Origin: Absidia repens | Lineage: Eukaryota; Mucoromycota; Mucoromycetes; Mucorales; Cunninghamellaceae | Direction: 5' to 3' | Assembly: GCA_002105175.1 (NCBI GenBank) | Contig: MCGE01000013.1 | Span: 124,001 to 188,000 of the forward strand | DNA: 64,000 bases | Shown here: positions 11,470 to 24,200 of the stretch, one piece after another | How the letters are laid out: the number at the start of each line of letters is the position of its first letter | How positions within the stretch are numbered: position 1 is the stretch's first letter | Translations under genes and position numbers: made by a program | Notes under the pieces: model-generated | The model's input: only the letters and a program-made list of their open reading frames with translations | Databases searched by the model: none | What the model was told of the DNA's origin: nothing

Positions 11470-12367
11470 TGTGATACTTTACAATATATATATAAAAAAA
11501 AGGGCAATAAATATCTAAGAAAAAGAAAGAAAATTTTCTGTAAAAAGAGAGAAAAAATATTACAAGAGATTTTCCAGTATTATTCAACAACAAATTATTT
11601 AATCCCCGAAAACCAATCAAATAAACCATTCGGGTCAATCGGTGCAGTGAAGGTTGCGGAAACGGGAGAACAATGATCGGAAAAGTAACAATGCAGTGAA
11701 TGATGTACAGTATCAAAGTGATTAAAGATGGTTTATTTGAACTATAATATCACATTGCATACAGATCACTGCACATTTGCAATAGGTTTTGTGTATATAA
11801 AATTCACTTGATTTGAAAAGAAATCTTCAGCATGTCGTATCTGATGGATGACTCTTGCTCATCGGTGCATTTAAACGCCGTCAGATTTATTATATTCCAA
11901 CAAAAGCTTCATCGCCTACAACCACCCAGGGTCCATGCACTGATCTATTCGTTCCCGACACTTCTTCCTCAAGGCTCTCTCATATCTATTACGTCGAGCA
12001 TATATCTTTTTCTTTGTCCCCCACCACAATTAACACAACCAAAAAAAAAAAAAAAAAAAAAAAAAGGCACGGTGGTGCCCAAAAACCTTCAAGGCGACAT
12101 CATCTATTATTGCAACATAAAACAAAGAACATGTTTAAAAATGGTAAACTTATTATGATAAATTAATGTATTAGGACAATTGCCTCTTTCCTGAGTACCC
12201 CATCTATATAGTCTTTCTTATCCGCACTTTATAAATGATGATCTTCTAAGTCTATCAAATGTTTGATGATATAAATGGTTTTTATTATTGAATCAATAAA
12301 TAAGCAACAAAAACAAAAAAAAAAAAGCTAGCATATCAAGCATCATATCTAAACTAAAAAAAAAAAT
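11470..12367. other. intergenic region between kinase start and pyrophosphatase 3' end
   Basis: Contains AT-rich sequence, a run of about 26 A at 12040-12065 and two overlapping low-complexity ORFs without coding character. The right end holds TTTATT near 12280, suitable as a minus-strand AATAAA for the pyrophosphatase gene. Kinase promoter elements must lie just right of 11469, but I could not recognise any. Confidence 0.6.
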
Positions 12368-13811
12368 CTACAAAGCATTGCCACTGATGAAGAACCACTT
12401 GTCGATAGAAGCATCGATGGGAGCAGGGGCTTGGACATCGGCCTATGAAGAAGTCAAAAAATTAGCTTCAAACGAATCACCCCCAACAATCATTCAACTT
12501 ACGGCAGGGACGCTGGTCACAACTTCATCATCGGAGTTGACCTTGTAAGGGGATTCATCGACTTCCACGTTGACACTAGTAAAAAAAACATGCACCCATT
12601 TTCTTATCAGCACTGTCTATAATGACTCGGTCCAAAATAACTAAATAAAAAAACTTACACAGAGATATCTGCCTTGTCAGATTTGCCGTTGATCAATCCC
12701 TTCCAGGCTTCATTGGTTTCCAAAACAATATCAGTGGCGTATTTCTATAATATAATAAAAAGATATGAGATCAACCAGTCTAGATACATGTTTGTTGGGT
12801 TGTTTTCAAAGAAAAGGGGGGGTTCAGCATTACCTTGTTTTTAGCTTCACCGCTGAAAGCAAAGACGTTTTCGGGCTTGCCATCGGGAATTTTGTAGATA
12901 CGGAACCATTCGTTAGTAGCACGAATAAGACCAGGAAGATGCTTTTCAACGTCTTCGATATCTATAGAAAAGAACGAAGAGTGTCAGTAACAATGAATGG
13001 CCATAAACATACACACACACAAACTTACCATTCAATTTAGGAGCCAATGGGTCGTTGACATCAATGGTGATCACCTTCCAGTCAGTTTCACCTTCATCTA
13101 AAAGAGCCATGATACCGAGGATCTTGACTTGCTTGATTTGACCAACAGTAGCGACTTGTTCACCAATTTCCAAAACATCAATAGGATCATTGTCACCCTT
13201 GGCCTTGGTTTCAGCGTGAGTATGGTTAGGGTCTTCCCAAGTCTAACAAAGAAAAAAAACCAGTCAATATCAGTATGATATGATCTACCTTATCTTACAT
13301 GCGTGTATCTCCCTCTTGACTCCTTTTACTTACTTGAGGGAAAGCGCCATAGTTCCAGATATAACCCTTATGAGGGAAACAGTTGCGGACAAATCGAAGC
13401 TTACCCTTCTTGGTGTCTTGCATGATAGGGTTGAAGGCTTCTTCTTTGGAGATCTAAAGAGTCATTTCATCGGTTAGCTAGCTCTTTTTTCTTTCAGTAC
13501 TACACGCTTTATATACACATATATCCTACTTACTTCGAGCTTGGCGTTAGACCAACGAGGAATTTCAACCACCATGTTCAAAATAGTCTTTTCTTCATTA
13601 GCGAAGAGAGGAATGTCGTGGAAGGGAGAGGCGGGGACACCGTTCTTTTCTGGAAAGTTGTCCAAGATGAATAATAGATGATAAGTACACCATGTTTTTC
13701 CAACATACTATTTTTTTTTTTTTACTTTTTTAAATATAATAACATACCATAAAAGACACGGAAGTCGAGGGTGTTAAGGGCACCAACTTGACGGGTTTGG
13801 TAATCAGCCAT
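12368..13811 (-). CDS. IPP1: cytosolic inorganic pyrophosphatase
   Basis: Hydrolyses pyrophosphate to two phosphates, pulling biosynthetic reactions forward. Eight exons (13811-13748, 13649-13534, 13453-13334, 13242-13029, 12961-12834, 12744-12659, 12575-12503, 12442-12368) give 876 nt, i.e. 291 residues, close to the fungal family I enzyme. Diagnostic stretches are [40 protein letters not shown] and, above all, the metal-binding [12 protein letters not shown] with its three aspartates. [18 protein letters not shown] and [19 protein letters not shown] follow. The C-terminus (residues after about 250) is a short acidic Ala/Pro tail. Start ATG at 13811 gives the usual short N-terminus before the conserved region, with no targeting signal, so the cytosolic form is most likely. 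Confidence 0.95.
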
Positions 13812-14757
13812 GATATAAAGATAAAAGAAAAGATGAAAAAAAAAAAGATGTAAAAGAAAAAAACGAGAAGGTGCAATGAATCTTTTATTTGAGTACACCT
13901 AAATGACGCCACGATGATTGGCTGTCAAAAAAAGACTTTTATGATTATTTAAATCGCCGCGCTCAGCGAGAAAAAAACATCACGTTTTTGACTTGGCCTC
14001 ATCAGCCAATAAAATAAGGTCAATGTTTGTAAAAATCAGCTTCCTGTGACTTTGCCCAACTTCAAAAAAAAATTAAGTTGGAATTGGGTCAACATTTATG
14101 CTCTTTACATAAATGTCCTTTTATACTGAGAGAGGTAGTAGACTTCAGAGCATGGTTCAACTCTTGTGACTTGTGCTCAATGCGATGTTCTAATCATCAC
14201 ATATATCACAAATCGGGCCCTAAACTAATCCATCATGATTTTTCTTTTGAAAAGACGATAGAGTTTGTTCAATCTCGGAGAAGATTCTAAAGTGCAACTC
14301 TAACCAAAAAAATTTTCATTTTCAGTTTGATTTTAAAAAAATAGTCACAATGAAGTGTGATGTGTTGAAGGTCGACCTATATACAGTCGTCATTGATGAT
14401 AGACGACTATCCTCAAACGAGCCTTTCTTTGATATTGCAAGCACTACTATAGTAGTAATGAACACAAAAAGCTATTGACAGCCAGTGTATCCAAAAAATG
14501 CGAATGATACTTGCGTGGTAAAAAAAACCCCTCAAAAATCCAAATTAAAAAATCTCACAACATTGATAACAAATTAGAATGTAATGTATTAAAAAAACTT
14601 GAAATATCTTTTATTGAATGAAAAGTATGGCAAGTGTAAAGAAGAAACTCAAAATTCGCCACCGAGCCGATTTATAGTTTACACAAGCCACCGTAGCTAA
14701 ACCCATCCTTCTCGGAAAAAGGATCAGTAGTGAATAATTGAAGCCCAGCGTTCGATT

Positions 14758-14779
14758 GGGGCCGAAAAAAAACGGCCCC
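14758..14779. promoter_or_regulatory. perfect GC-rich inverted repeat, CCG-n8-CGG
   Basis: GGGGCCG, eight A, CGGCCCC: a perfect 7-bp stem. It lies about 680 bp upstream of the malate synthase ATG. Paired CCG/CGG triplets are the type of site bound by Zn2Cys6 regulators, and such factors (FacB, Cat8) control glyoxylate genes in ascomycetes. A regulatory role here is inference only; it could also be a simple hairpin. Confidence 0.4.
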
Positions 14780-15374
14780 CTCTCGTTCATTTGTTCCCCA
14801 AACTTTCAAACACCGAAGAAATAGCAGGCCAAAGGGGAGAACAGTATTTTTTTCGAAAGAGTTATACCTTCATGCAATTTTTTGAAAAAAAATATATATT
14901 TATCGGCTGTAGGAACAAGTCGGGGACATTTTGATTGGTGACTACTGTCCACTCTTACTCTCCGCCATGCGATGGATTGACATCATAGGTGCGAGTCTAA
15001 AATATATATGCTAGAATGAATTATATAACATGCAAGTGGTGATCCAAACTTGGGGTCTAAAGACTAACAGCTTTTTGCTGTGAAATAAAAAATGGATAAA
15101 TAAGGAAGGCAGGCGATGATGATGAGGATGATGATGATTTATTTAAAAACGTAATTACCCGCTTCATGTGAAGGTTTTAAAACAAGGCATGTGATCCAAA
15201 GTCATAAAGTGAAAAGCATTTATTGTATATAAGCAAGTATCCATTTGAAGCGTTCAAACTTCCAAATAAAAAACCTTGACTCAGTGGAAGCACCGTCACT
15301 TGAGAAAGTAAGCTCGGATTCATGTTCCGAAAATCTCCACACTTTCATTATCTTTTCTTTTTTGATTCAGCGCA

Positions 15375-15383
15375 TATATAAAA
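15375..15383 (+). promoter_or_regulatory. TATA box of malate synthase
   Basis: TATATAAAA lies 75 bp upstream of the ATG at 15458 and is followed by a T/C-rich stretch, a common arrangement in strongly expressed fungal genes. Confidence 0.6.
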
Positions 15384-15457
15384 ATTAGCACTTTTTTTTA
15401 TTTTTTCCTTTTTTTCTCTTTTTTACATATTATTTCATACATACCTCGTACATCGTA

Positions 15458-17790
15458 ATGTCTGTTCAATCTGCTGTTTCTCTTCTTAAATCTTCTGTCC
15501 CTGGTGTTGCCGTCATTGGCAAGGTGACTTCTGCCCAAGCCGAAATCTTGACACCTTCCGCTTTACAATTCGTTGCCACCCTTCATCGTATCTTCAACCC
15601 TACTCGCAAGACCTTGTTACAAAAGCGTGCTTTCCGTCAACAAGAATTGGACCGTGGTGTTCTTCCTGACTTTTTACCTGAAACCGCTTATATCCGTAAC
15701 GACCCCAACTGGCGTGCCGCTGTGCCTGCTCCTGGCCTCCAAGATCGTCGTGTGGAAATCACTGGTCCTGTCGACCGTAAGATGGTCATCAATGCCTTGA
15801 ATGCTGGTACCTCTACTTTTATGGCTGATTTTGAAGGTAAGTCTTCCTTCTCAATTGAGTGTAGTAAATGATGATGACTATAATAATATACTCATGCATA
15901 TTTCCTTTTTTTTCATTATTATATTACAGATTCCAGTGCTCCTACTTGGGATAACATGATCAGTGGTCAATTCAATTTGCGTGATGCTGTCCGTGAAACC
16001 ATCTCCTTCAGCAACCCTAACGGCAAGAAATACGAATTGCGCAAGGATGGCAAGATCGCTACTCTCATTGTTCGGTAAAGTTATTATTATTTTCAAACTC
16101 ATGACAATTATAGTGGCATGTGAAAATACCCTCCCTTTCTAGTGCTGGCATTGAAATTTCCCGCCTAACCGTTTTTTTTTTTTTTTTTGATTTTGATCCA
16201 TAGTCCTCGAGGTTGGCATATGGTTGAAAAGCATGTCCTTATTGATGGTGAACCATGCTCTGCTTCTATCTTCGATTTCGCCTTGTACTTCTTCCACAAC
16301 GCCAAGGAACTCATCAAGCGTGGTAAGGGTCCTTACTTCTATCTTCCCAAGATGGAATCCCACCTTGAAGCCAGGTAAAAAATAAAAATAAAATTGAAAA
16401 AAGAAAACGGGTTCGAATGTTAAGTTGTTGGGGACCAAAAAAAAAAAAAAAAAAAAAAGCTAGCTTTACTTACTTGTTTCTTCTTTTGTATAGACTCTGG
16501 AACGATGTCTTCAATGTGTCCCAAGATATGATCAACATCCCCCGTGGTACCATCCGTGGTACTGTCTTGATTGAAACCATCCTTGCTGCTTTCGAAATGG
16601 ACGAAATCATCTACGAATTACGTGATCACTCTTCTGGTTTGAACTGTGGTCGTTGGGATTACATCTTCTCTTTCATCAAGAAGCTCCGCAACCACCCTCA
16701 ATTCGTCTTGCCTGATCGCTCCAACGTCACCATGACCGTTCCCTTCATGGATGCCTATGTCCGTCTTTTGGTCCAAACCTGTCACAAACGTGGTGTCCAT
16801 GCCATGGGTGGTATGTCTGCCTTTATCCCTGTCAAGGGTGACAAGCAAGCCAACGATGCTGTTAGCAAGAAGGTCTACGATGATAAACTTCGTGAAGTCA
16901 GTGCTGGTCATGATGGTAAGTCTTCAAAAAAAGAAGGGAGGAGAGAGGATGACAAGCAGACTGTGAATAATTGACCAATGGGTACGAACACATACTAATG
17001 AAACATTCTCTTGTTCTGAAATAGGTACTTGGGTTGCTCATCCTGGTCTTGTTCAAATTGCTTTGGATGTCTTCAATGAACATATGCCTCAACCTAACCA
17101 AATCCATATTCGTCGTGATGATGTTGTGGTCAAGAACACTGATTTGTTGAACGTCAACTTCAAGGGCTCCGTCACTGAAAAGGGTATCCGTGACAACATC
17201 CAAGTTGGTCTCGAATACATGGAAGCTTGGTTACGAGGCATTGGTTGTGTTCCTATTCACGGGTAAGCATTTTTACATTACAACAACAAAAAAAAAGATA
17301 AGGATTGGTGATGGAACTTTTATTGGTGGAGGACGAGCGGGGAAATTAGATTAGTGGAAATGATGTGTTACAAGGATTGGCTACTAACTTTAAATTATTA
17401 TTATTTCTATAATAGTCTTATGGAAGATGCTGCCACTGCTGAAATCTCCCGCTCTCAAGTAAGTCACAATTAAAAAACTAAATGCTTTTATGTAAACGCT
17501 TATACTCATTATCATTTATTTATTTCTTCATTTTTTAGCTTTTCCAATGGGCTAAGCACAACACTGTTACCGCTGAAGGTACTCGTGTAACTGGTCAATG
17601 GTTGTTGCAAATTCTTGATGAAGAAACTGAAAAGATCCGTCAACGTTTCGGTGACAAGTACGCCAGCACCAAGTTTGAAGCTGCCAAGGCTGCGTTTGCC
17701 ACCAACGTCACTGGTGAAAGACTCGATGACTTCTTGACTACTCTCTTGTACGATGATATTGTCACTGCTTCCCACCAAGCTCGTCTCTAA
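15458..17790 (+). CDS. malate synthase, peroxisomal (glyoxylate cycle)
   Basis: Condenses glyoxylate and acetyl-CoA to malate, the second step of the glyoxylate shunt, for growth on acetate, ethanol or fatty acids. Seven exons (15458-15836, 15930-16074, 16204-16374, 16494-16915, 17025-17262, 17416-17458, 17539-17790) give 1650 nt, i.e. 549 residues, the usual size of the A-type enzyme. Landmarks are [85 protein letters not shown], and [11 protein letters not shown] followed by WVAHPGLV. The last residues, Ala-Arg-Leu, form a type 1 peroxisomal targeting signal. The introns at 16075 and 16375 contain long T and A runs. A TATA box precedes the gene by 75 bp. Confidence 0.97.
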
Positions 17791-18284
17791 ATGGATTTAC
17801 CCTCTATTTTTATGTTATTTTATTTCTACACTCACACACACACAACTCTTTGTACAGCTATATACACTTTTCCCCTTTCACTCACACACGTTTTTTTAGT
17901 TTATTCTTCAACTCCCCCTCAAAAAGAAATCGTTACCCCATTTATTTATGACGGTTAAACACACCTGTAATTTTTTTTTTATTTCTGTCCCAATAAAATT
18001 CTGCTGATTTGTTTTAAATATTTAAATGCCAATCATTTTATTTTGCCCCCTTTCTTCTTTATTGCAAACCCCTTACTTTTTATCTACTATCACAAGGTAT
18101 TTGTACGTATTGACACAACCATATTTATATTTGAACACCTTGTTATTCCATTTAAAGGGGGAGTCCACCTTTTTATTATTTTTTATCGTTTTTACCCTTT
18201 TTTTTTGCCCATATCTACCTTCTTTTACCATCCTATCATTCTCTTCTCTCTTTTTACCATTATTCCCTTTTTATATTCTTCTCC
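17791..18284. other. intergenic region between two same-direction genes
   Basis: The left part is the malate synthase 3' UTR, with CCAATAAAATTC at about 17990 as a polyadenylation signal. The right part is strongly pyrimidine-rich and presumably the promoter and 5' UTR of the GT49 gene. No ORF with coding character. Confidence 0.6.
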
Positions 18285-19868
18285 ATGATGCGTGATTCAT
18301 CACGAAGAACTTTCCCCAAAGTCATCAAGTTCTTCGTCCTGTTCTATGTGACTGGATCACTACTCTATTTAACAGCACATTTATTTGGGGTCACCAAAGG
18401 CCATTCACTAGGCTATGGAAGTAAACACATTGCACCTCGGGCGAACAGTGATCCCTCCATGTCGGCGTCACAACTACAACAGCATTATCTTGGTTTACAA
18501 CGGGTGACTTGGACGAATCGTGATGGTAAGGAATGAAGGCAAAAAAAACACCCCCAAGGACAGGATAGTGGTGAAGGGTGGAGGGAAGGCGAGCGAATAT
18601 CGGATACAGTGTGTGTTTATTGATTGAACATTGATGGTGTATTTCATTAGGGTCAAAATACGAAACGATGCCTGAAGATTTTATGCTCAGTAAGGTATTC
18701 TCGGATGCAATGGGACCCAGTAAAGTGATCCCATATTACTTCAGAGCGACACAGGACAACAACGACAACGGCGACTCGTTTGATCCGGAACAAGTGACCA
18801 TCTCGACTTTAGTGACGCATAATCGATTCAAGGTGCTTGGACGATTGGCATCTCATTATAAAGGTCCGGTGTCGGCAGCCATCCATGTGAACGACGACGA
18901 ATCCAAGCAGACTATTCTCACCGATTTACACAAACTCTATGACCAAAACCCGGATATGCGACGGTATGTGGATATTCATTTGATTGTGGACAAGGTAAAA
19001 CCAACTGAACCATCTTTTTCCCTGTCCTCACTCTCCTTTTTTTTTTTTTTTTATAATAGTTTGATCGACAATTCAATATGTGGCGCAACGTAGCCAAATT
19101 TTTTGCAAGGTCCGAATATATTATCATGCTGGACGTGGACTTTTATCTTTGTACGGACTTCCGGCGGTCACTGAAGAAAAACCCTGAATTGATGGATGTG
19201 CTCCGATCAGGTCGTGGGGCGGTGGTGGTGCCTGCGTTTGAATATATCAAGGATGTCGATGGGGAAGATTGGCGTTTGTTTCCCAAAACCAAGGCGGATC
19301 TGATGACCATTGTGGACAACGACAAAATTGATATGTTCCATCGATCTTGGAAACGTGGCCATGGCTCGACGAACTATACAAAATGGTATGACGCTTCTGA
19401 GCCTTACAAGGTGACTGACTACAACTACTCGTACGAACCCTATGTTATCTTTAAGAAGGAAGGTACCCCATGGTGTGACGAACGCTTCATTGGGTATGGC
19501 GCAAACAAAGCCGCTTGTTTGTACGAAATTTATTTGGCCGGCATGGATTATTGGGTCCTTCCTGATGATTTTTTGATTCACCAAACACATCACTATCCGG
19601 AAGATACTAGAGCCAAAGAGGTAATTAAAAAAAAAAAAAAAAAAGCCGGTGTGGCTGCTATGGGATGATCTTAACTCTTTCTCTTTTGTGTGGTGAGTAG
19701 CGCAAGTATAACAAGAAGCTATATGATTACTATCGAGAAGAAGCATGCTTAAGGTATGCTCGTATGTTTATTGCTGCTGGTGAATGGAACATGGACAAGG
19801 CTTCAAACGTCAAACGTGAATGTGCCAAAATCAGGGGATTCAATGATGTTATTTCCAAGGTCCGCTAG
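18285..19868 (+). CDS. glycosyltransferase family 49 (LARGE/B4GAT1-like), type II membrane protein
   Basis: Four exons (18285-18525, 18651-18994, 19060-19620, 19701-19868) give 437 residues. A short basic N-terminus is followed by one membrane segment (about residues 14-34, VIKFFVLFYVTGSLLYLTAHLF), so it is a Golgi-type signal-anchor protein. The lumenal part has VTISTLVTHNRFKVLGRLASHYKGPVSAAIHV, then YIIMLDVDFYLC, whose DVD is the metal/nucleotide-sugar binding DxD. VVVPAFEY, FHRSWKRGHGSTNY, FKKEGTPWCDERFIGYGANKAACLYE and VLPDDFLIHQ.HHYP follow. This order matches the Glyco_transf_49 domain, which in animals adds glucuronic acid to glycans. The donor and acceptor in fungi are not known to me. 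The start has two consecutive ATGs; the first was chosen. Confidence 0.85.
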
Positions 19869-21212
19869 TGTTGGTTGGTGCTTTTTATTATTGCTCGACC
19901 AATTCCATTCTCTCTCCATAGTTGTTTAGTCGTTATTATCCCCCCTATTACTCATACCTTTTGCATCACACACACACATATTCTCTCTCTGTCTCTCGCT
20001 ATCTCTTTTTATTACCGACATACATTTCATTATATTTTTGTAGTTAGTGTTTGCAATGATTATCAATTAAATAACTATTTTATTTTACACTGTTTCATAT
20101 ATATCTTACCCAAACCAACCAAACCAATCAATAAATGTATATATATTTACCGTGCTTGAATTTTTTTTTTATATATCTTACTGTGTGACGCGTCCCAAAA
20201 TTTATAGCATTACGTATTCTTATCATATTTCTTATTTATATACTGACGTATACAATGAATTCTGTCATACGTGTATACTTGAGATGATATGTACGGTATG
20301 TATGTACAGCACTGTACAGTACTGTAATTTATTATCATACACGTTATAATTTTTTTTCATCATATTTGAATGTCTTGGTCGAATAGTATGTTTTTACTAT
20401 ACATATTAAATTCTTGTCATTATCCCTGATTCATTTGATACATTCATTGATTTTGTTCATGTAGATGATCATAAGATCAACGGCATGAATCCCCAATGCT
20501 TACCAATATTGGTAAAATCCCAGAAACCGGGTATTTTTTATTGTATATTTAAAACGCCGTTTCTCGGCGTTAGCGAACATCGGACGGAGAGAAAAAAGCA
20601 AATAGAGAATGACCTTTCCTCGATTCAGAAATTGGCCTCCTGGAACAGAAGATCCAAAAAAAAAAAAATTACCGCAGTATAACTTTATCTTTGAATTGTG
20701 ATTACAGTTTTAACATAATTCGGAATTTGTAAAAGTATATAGTCACCCAATTAAGCTCTTCCTTTATGTCAAGGAAAAACCCAGACCAACTAAACGCTTC
20801 CCTTGTTATAAATGCTATTAATGGAATTTATCATCAATAATATGAATTTGTTGGAAGGAATGAGATTAAAGAAAAAAAAAAGGTTCATGACACAAAGATG
20901 TCAGTTTAAACAGGTTGTGGCTATGTTGATGAAGGAAAAGCCAATAAAGGGAGGATGACGAAGACATATTTGTATGACTCTTTTTCCCTTCCACTGTCTC
21001 TTTGAGGGTACGTACCTTCTTTTTTTCTTTTTGCTGGTTTTCGCCTTATCAGGAATGCCTGCGGTGATTCAGGTGAAGAAAAAATTTTAAATTCGGAGGA
21101 CAAACCCTATTTTTTTTTTTTTATAAATATATTATATATTTCATTTTCCTTTTTCTATTTCTCTTTACTTTATTTATTCAGAACTATAGTAGCCTTTCTA
21201 TTGATCTGATTC
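19869..21212. other. intergenic region between GT49 and ABC transporter genes
   Basis: The left end is the GT49 3' UTR, with a candidate signal CAATAAATG at about 20129. The middle (20200-20470) is AT-rich with TACGGTAT/TACAGTACTG-type short palindromes. A perfect hairpin lies at 20553-20571. ORFs at 19875-20349 and 20485-20682 have no coding character. The right end (from about 21110) is T-rich and probably the promoter of the ABC gene. Confidence 0.6.
20553..20571. promoter_or_regulatory. perfect inverted repeat AACGCCG-n5-CGGCGTT
   Basis: A 7-bp perfect stem around TTTCT, GC-rich in AT-rich surroundings, about 640 bp upstream of the ABC transporter start. Like the hairpin at 14758, it presents a CCG/CGG pair. 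It could be a Zn2Cys6-type operator, but this is inference. Confidence 0.35.
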
Positions 21213-24200
21213 ATGGCAAATTACGACTGTAGCTTACTCGTAAGTATTTTCCTTTCCCGTTATCTCTTTCCTCTTTTTTGAAAACGGACGATAGTAACAT
21301 TGTTCTATTTTTTTTTTTTTTGGTAGCATCCTTGGATAGGCGGTGATTTTACTCCATGCTTTAGGGAAACGTAAGCAGTACTAAAATAAGGACAAAGGCA
21401 GGAAAAGAGCATACATTGAATCAGTTTCTGATTACGATTTACTGTTCTGTTGATTAGGATTATTGACTCTGCGATTCCGATTGTTTTCTTGCTGTGGTCT
21501 ATTGGCTCCATCGCTACTATCTCCTTCCGCTATAGAAAATCAAGATCTTCTCTTTATACTCCTTTGAAGAACAGTTTACCCGTTTCACACTCATATGGCA
21601 CCACTCCTGCAAACAACAACAACAGTGACGTCGATGAACATACCCAAGAAGATCAAGACATTGCTTATGAAGAAAAACCTACTCGGTGGACGGTGTTCAG
21701 TTGGTCAAGACTTTTAGCTTTGACGCAATGTGTCATTTATTGCAATGCTCTGGTGAATGTTTATTTTGGTGACTATACAGCTGATCCTTTGGTAGAAGGC
21801 TCCACTGGTGCATTATTGGTAGTATATACTTCTCAAGCCTTCTTATGGATCTACTGCTCCCTTTTGGCTATTATCAATTTGTCTTTATCTATGGATGCCA
21901 AACCGATTGCGGATGAAATCTGCCAACAACTGAATATTCTTTATTTGGTGCACTTTGTGGTTGGTATGGTGGACTTACACTCATTCTATACTGTTTATGA
22001 CTACTCCAATGTCTCCACTGGTTATAGCATCACTTTTTACACCACTGCTATCTCTTTGATATTGTTGACTTTCATTATCAATGAAGAACGTCATGCCCCT
22101 GCTAAACCTGTTATCGCGAATACTGTAAGTTATAATCAATGGAAGGGATGTAGGAGGTAGGGGAAATAGGGAACACTGTGTGTATCTGACAACTCTCTCT
22201 TTCGCTGTTCTCTTTTAGGGACGTGCTTTATCTGGTGAACGGTGGGCTTCTCTTTATTCTCAATTCATGTTTAGTTGGGTCAATGCCATGATGAAAGTCG
22301 GACACAACCGTACACTCAATGAAGAAGACGTGCTTGAACTTCCTGCCGACAATCGCACCAAGAATGTGTTGATCGACTTCCGACGCAACAAACGCTCCAG
22401 TATGCTACGATCTCTGTTTTCCACATTCCGTTGGCCATTGGTGATCCAAATGGCTTATTCTTTGACCTGGAGTGTGGTTGTTTTTGGTCCTGCTTACTAT
22501 TTGAACAAGATCATCAAGTACATTGAAACACCCGATAACACTGAACCTGTGTTGACTGCCTTCATCTTTGTGTTTGGACTCTTCATCACCTCTTGTGTTC
22601 AATCTCTTGCTGCACAACAAGCTCTTTACATTGGTCGTACACTGGGTATTCGAATTCAATCCATCATCATTGGTGAAGTATACGGCAAGGCATTAAGACG
22701 ACGGGACAACAATGGCCTTCAATCATCTGGAGACAGCGTCGACGAAAAGGAAAGCGATCCTGAAGGTAGTAACATCAACAATCTTTTATCTGTGGACTCG
22801 ACTAAGATCGGTGAACTCACTGCCTACGGTTACCATTTGTACTGTTATCCCCTTCAAATGGTCATCTGTATTGTCGCCCTTTACAAACTCCTTGGTCATG
22901 CGACGTTTTATGGTGTGTTGGTTATGGCCTTGTCACAACCCGTCACTTACGCGCTCAGCAAACGATTTGAAAATTGTCAAAAGACGGTGATGAGTGCGAC
23001 TGATAAACGACTCAAGGTGATGAACGAATTACTGGCCGCTATCCGTATTGTGAAATTCTTTGCATGGGAAAAGGAATTCAGAAAACGTGTGATGGATACA
23101 AGAGAAGTGGAACTCAAAGCGATTCGGGAACGTCTTTACACATTTATGTATATGACGAATGCATGGTTTATGGTGCCTATCATGATCATGGTCGTGACCT
23201 TTTATGTGTATACTTTGGAAGAACCTCTCTCTGCATCGGTCGCTTTCACTGCATTGGCACTCTTTATCACCCTTCGATCGGCTTTGGATGAATTTCCCTT
23301 TATTGTTTCCTTTGTGTTGCAAGCTGGTGTGTCTTTGGGTCGTGTCGAAGCATTTTTGAATGAAAATGAAGTTGCAACCGTGTCTCAGGCACCCCATCCT
23401 TCAGGCACCTATATCGGGTTCGTGGATAATGCGTCCTTCGGCTGGGACGACCCCAACTTACCATCCTCCACCGGTACGACAACTGGTAGCATGACTTCCA
23501 AGCCATTCCTCAAGGATTTGAATATTGCCTTCCCTCAAAACAAACTGTCCATTGTCTGTGGTCCTACTGGCTGTGGTAAAAGTACGCTGTTATCCAGTCT
23601 GTTTGGTGAAACCTACTGCTACAATGGTTCCGTTGTGCTCCCTCCTCGACCTCGTCGTCATGAACATCAACTCGGTGGTGCTGTTTCTGGTATTGCCTAT
23701 GTGGCTCAAACCGCCTGGTTGCAAAACTGCAGTATTCGTGACAATATCTTGTTTGGTCTGGACTACGATGAGGAACGCTATGCCAAGGTACTTTACATGA
23801 CAGCTTTGACCAGGGATTTGGATATCCTCGAATTTGGTGATCAAACGGAAGTTGGCGAAAAGGGCTTAAGCTTGTCTGGTGGCCAAAAACAACGGTAAGA
23901 AAGAGTACAACATTTTGGCTCCCGTTTGCTTCGTTTTTATATTAAATTGCTTCGTTTTTTATTTGTTTATTTTAGACTTGCTATTGCGCGTGCCGTCTAC
24001 TCTGACGCTCACACCGTTATTCTCGACGATTGTCTTAGTGCTGTTGATGCCCATACTGCTAAACATCTTTATGATCACTGCCTGAAGGGTGAATTGATGG
24101 TTGACCGTACGATTATCCTTGTGACACATTACGTTGGCCTTTGTCTTGATGGTGCAGGTTACATTGTTGCTCTGAAGGACGGTAAAGTGGTTGCTTCGGG

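Larger units (their letters stand above)
13812..15457. other. intergenic region between divergent pyrophosphatase and malate synthase genes
   Basis: A shared upstream region of two divergent genes. No ORF looks coding. It contains a GC-rich hairpin (14758-14779) unusual for this AT-rich DNA, a TATA box at 15375, and a pyrimidine-rich stretch (15390-15425) just before the malate synthase start. A small ATG-rich microsatellite lies at 15116-15137. Confidence 0.6.

Noticed and set aside
16400..16435. GGGTTCGAATG in a malate synthase intron resembling a tRNA B box
   Set aside because: No paired arms or A box nearby; it is within a spliced intron.
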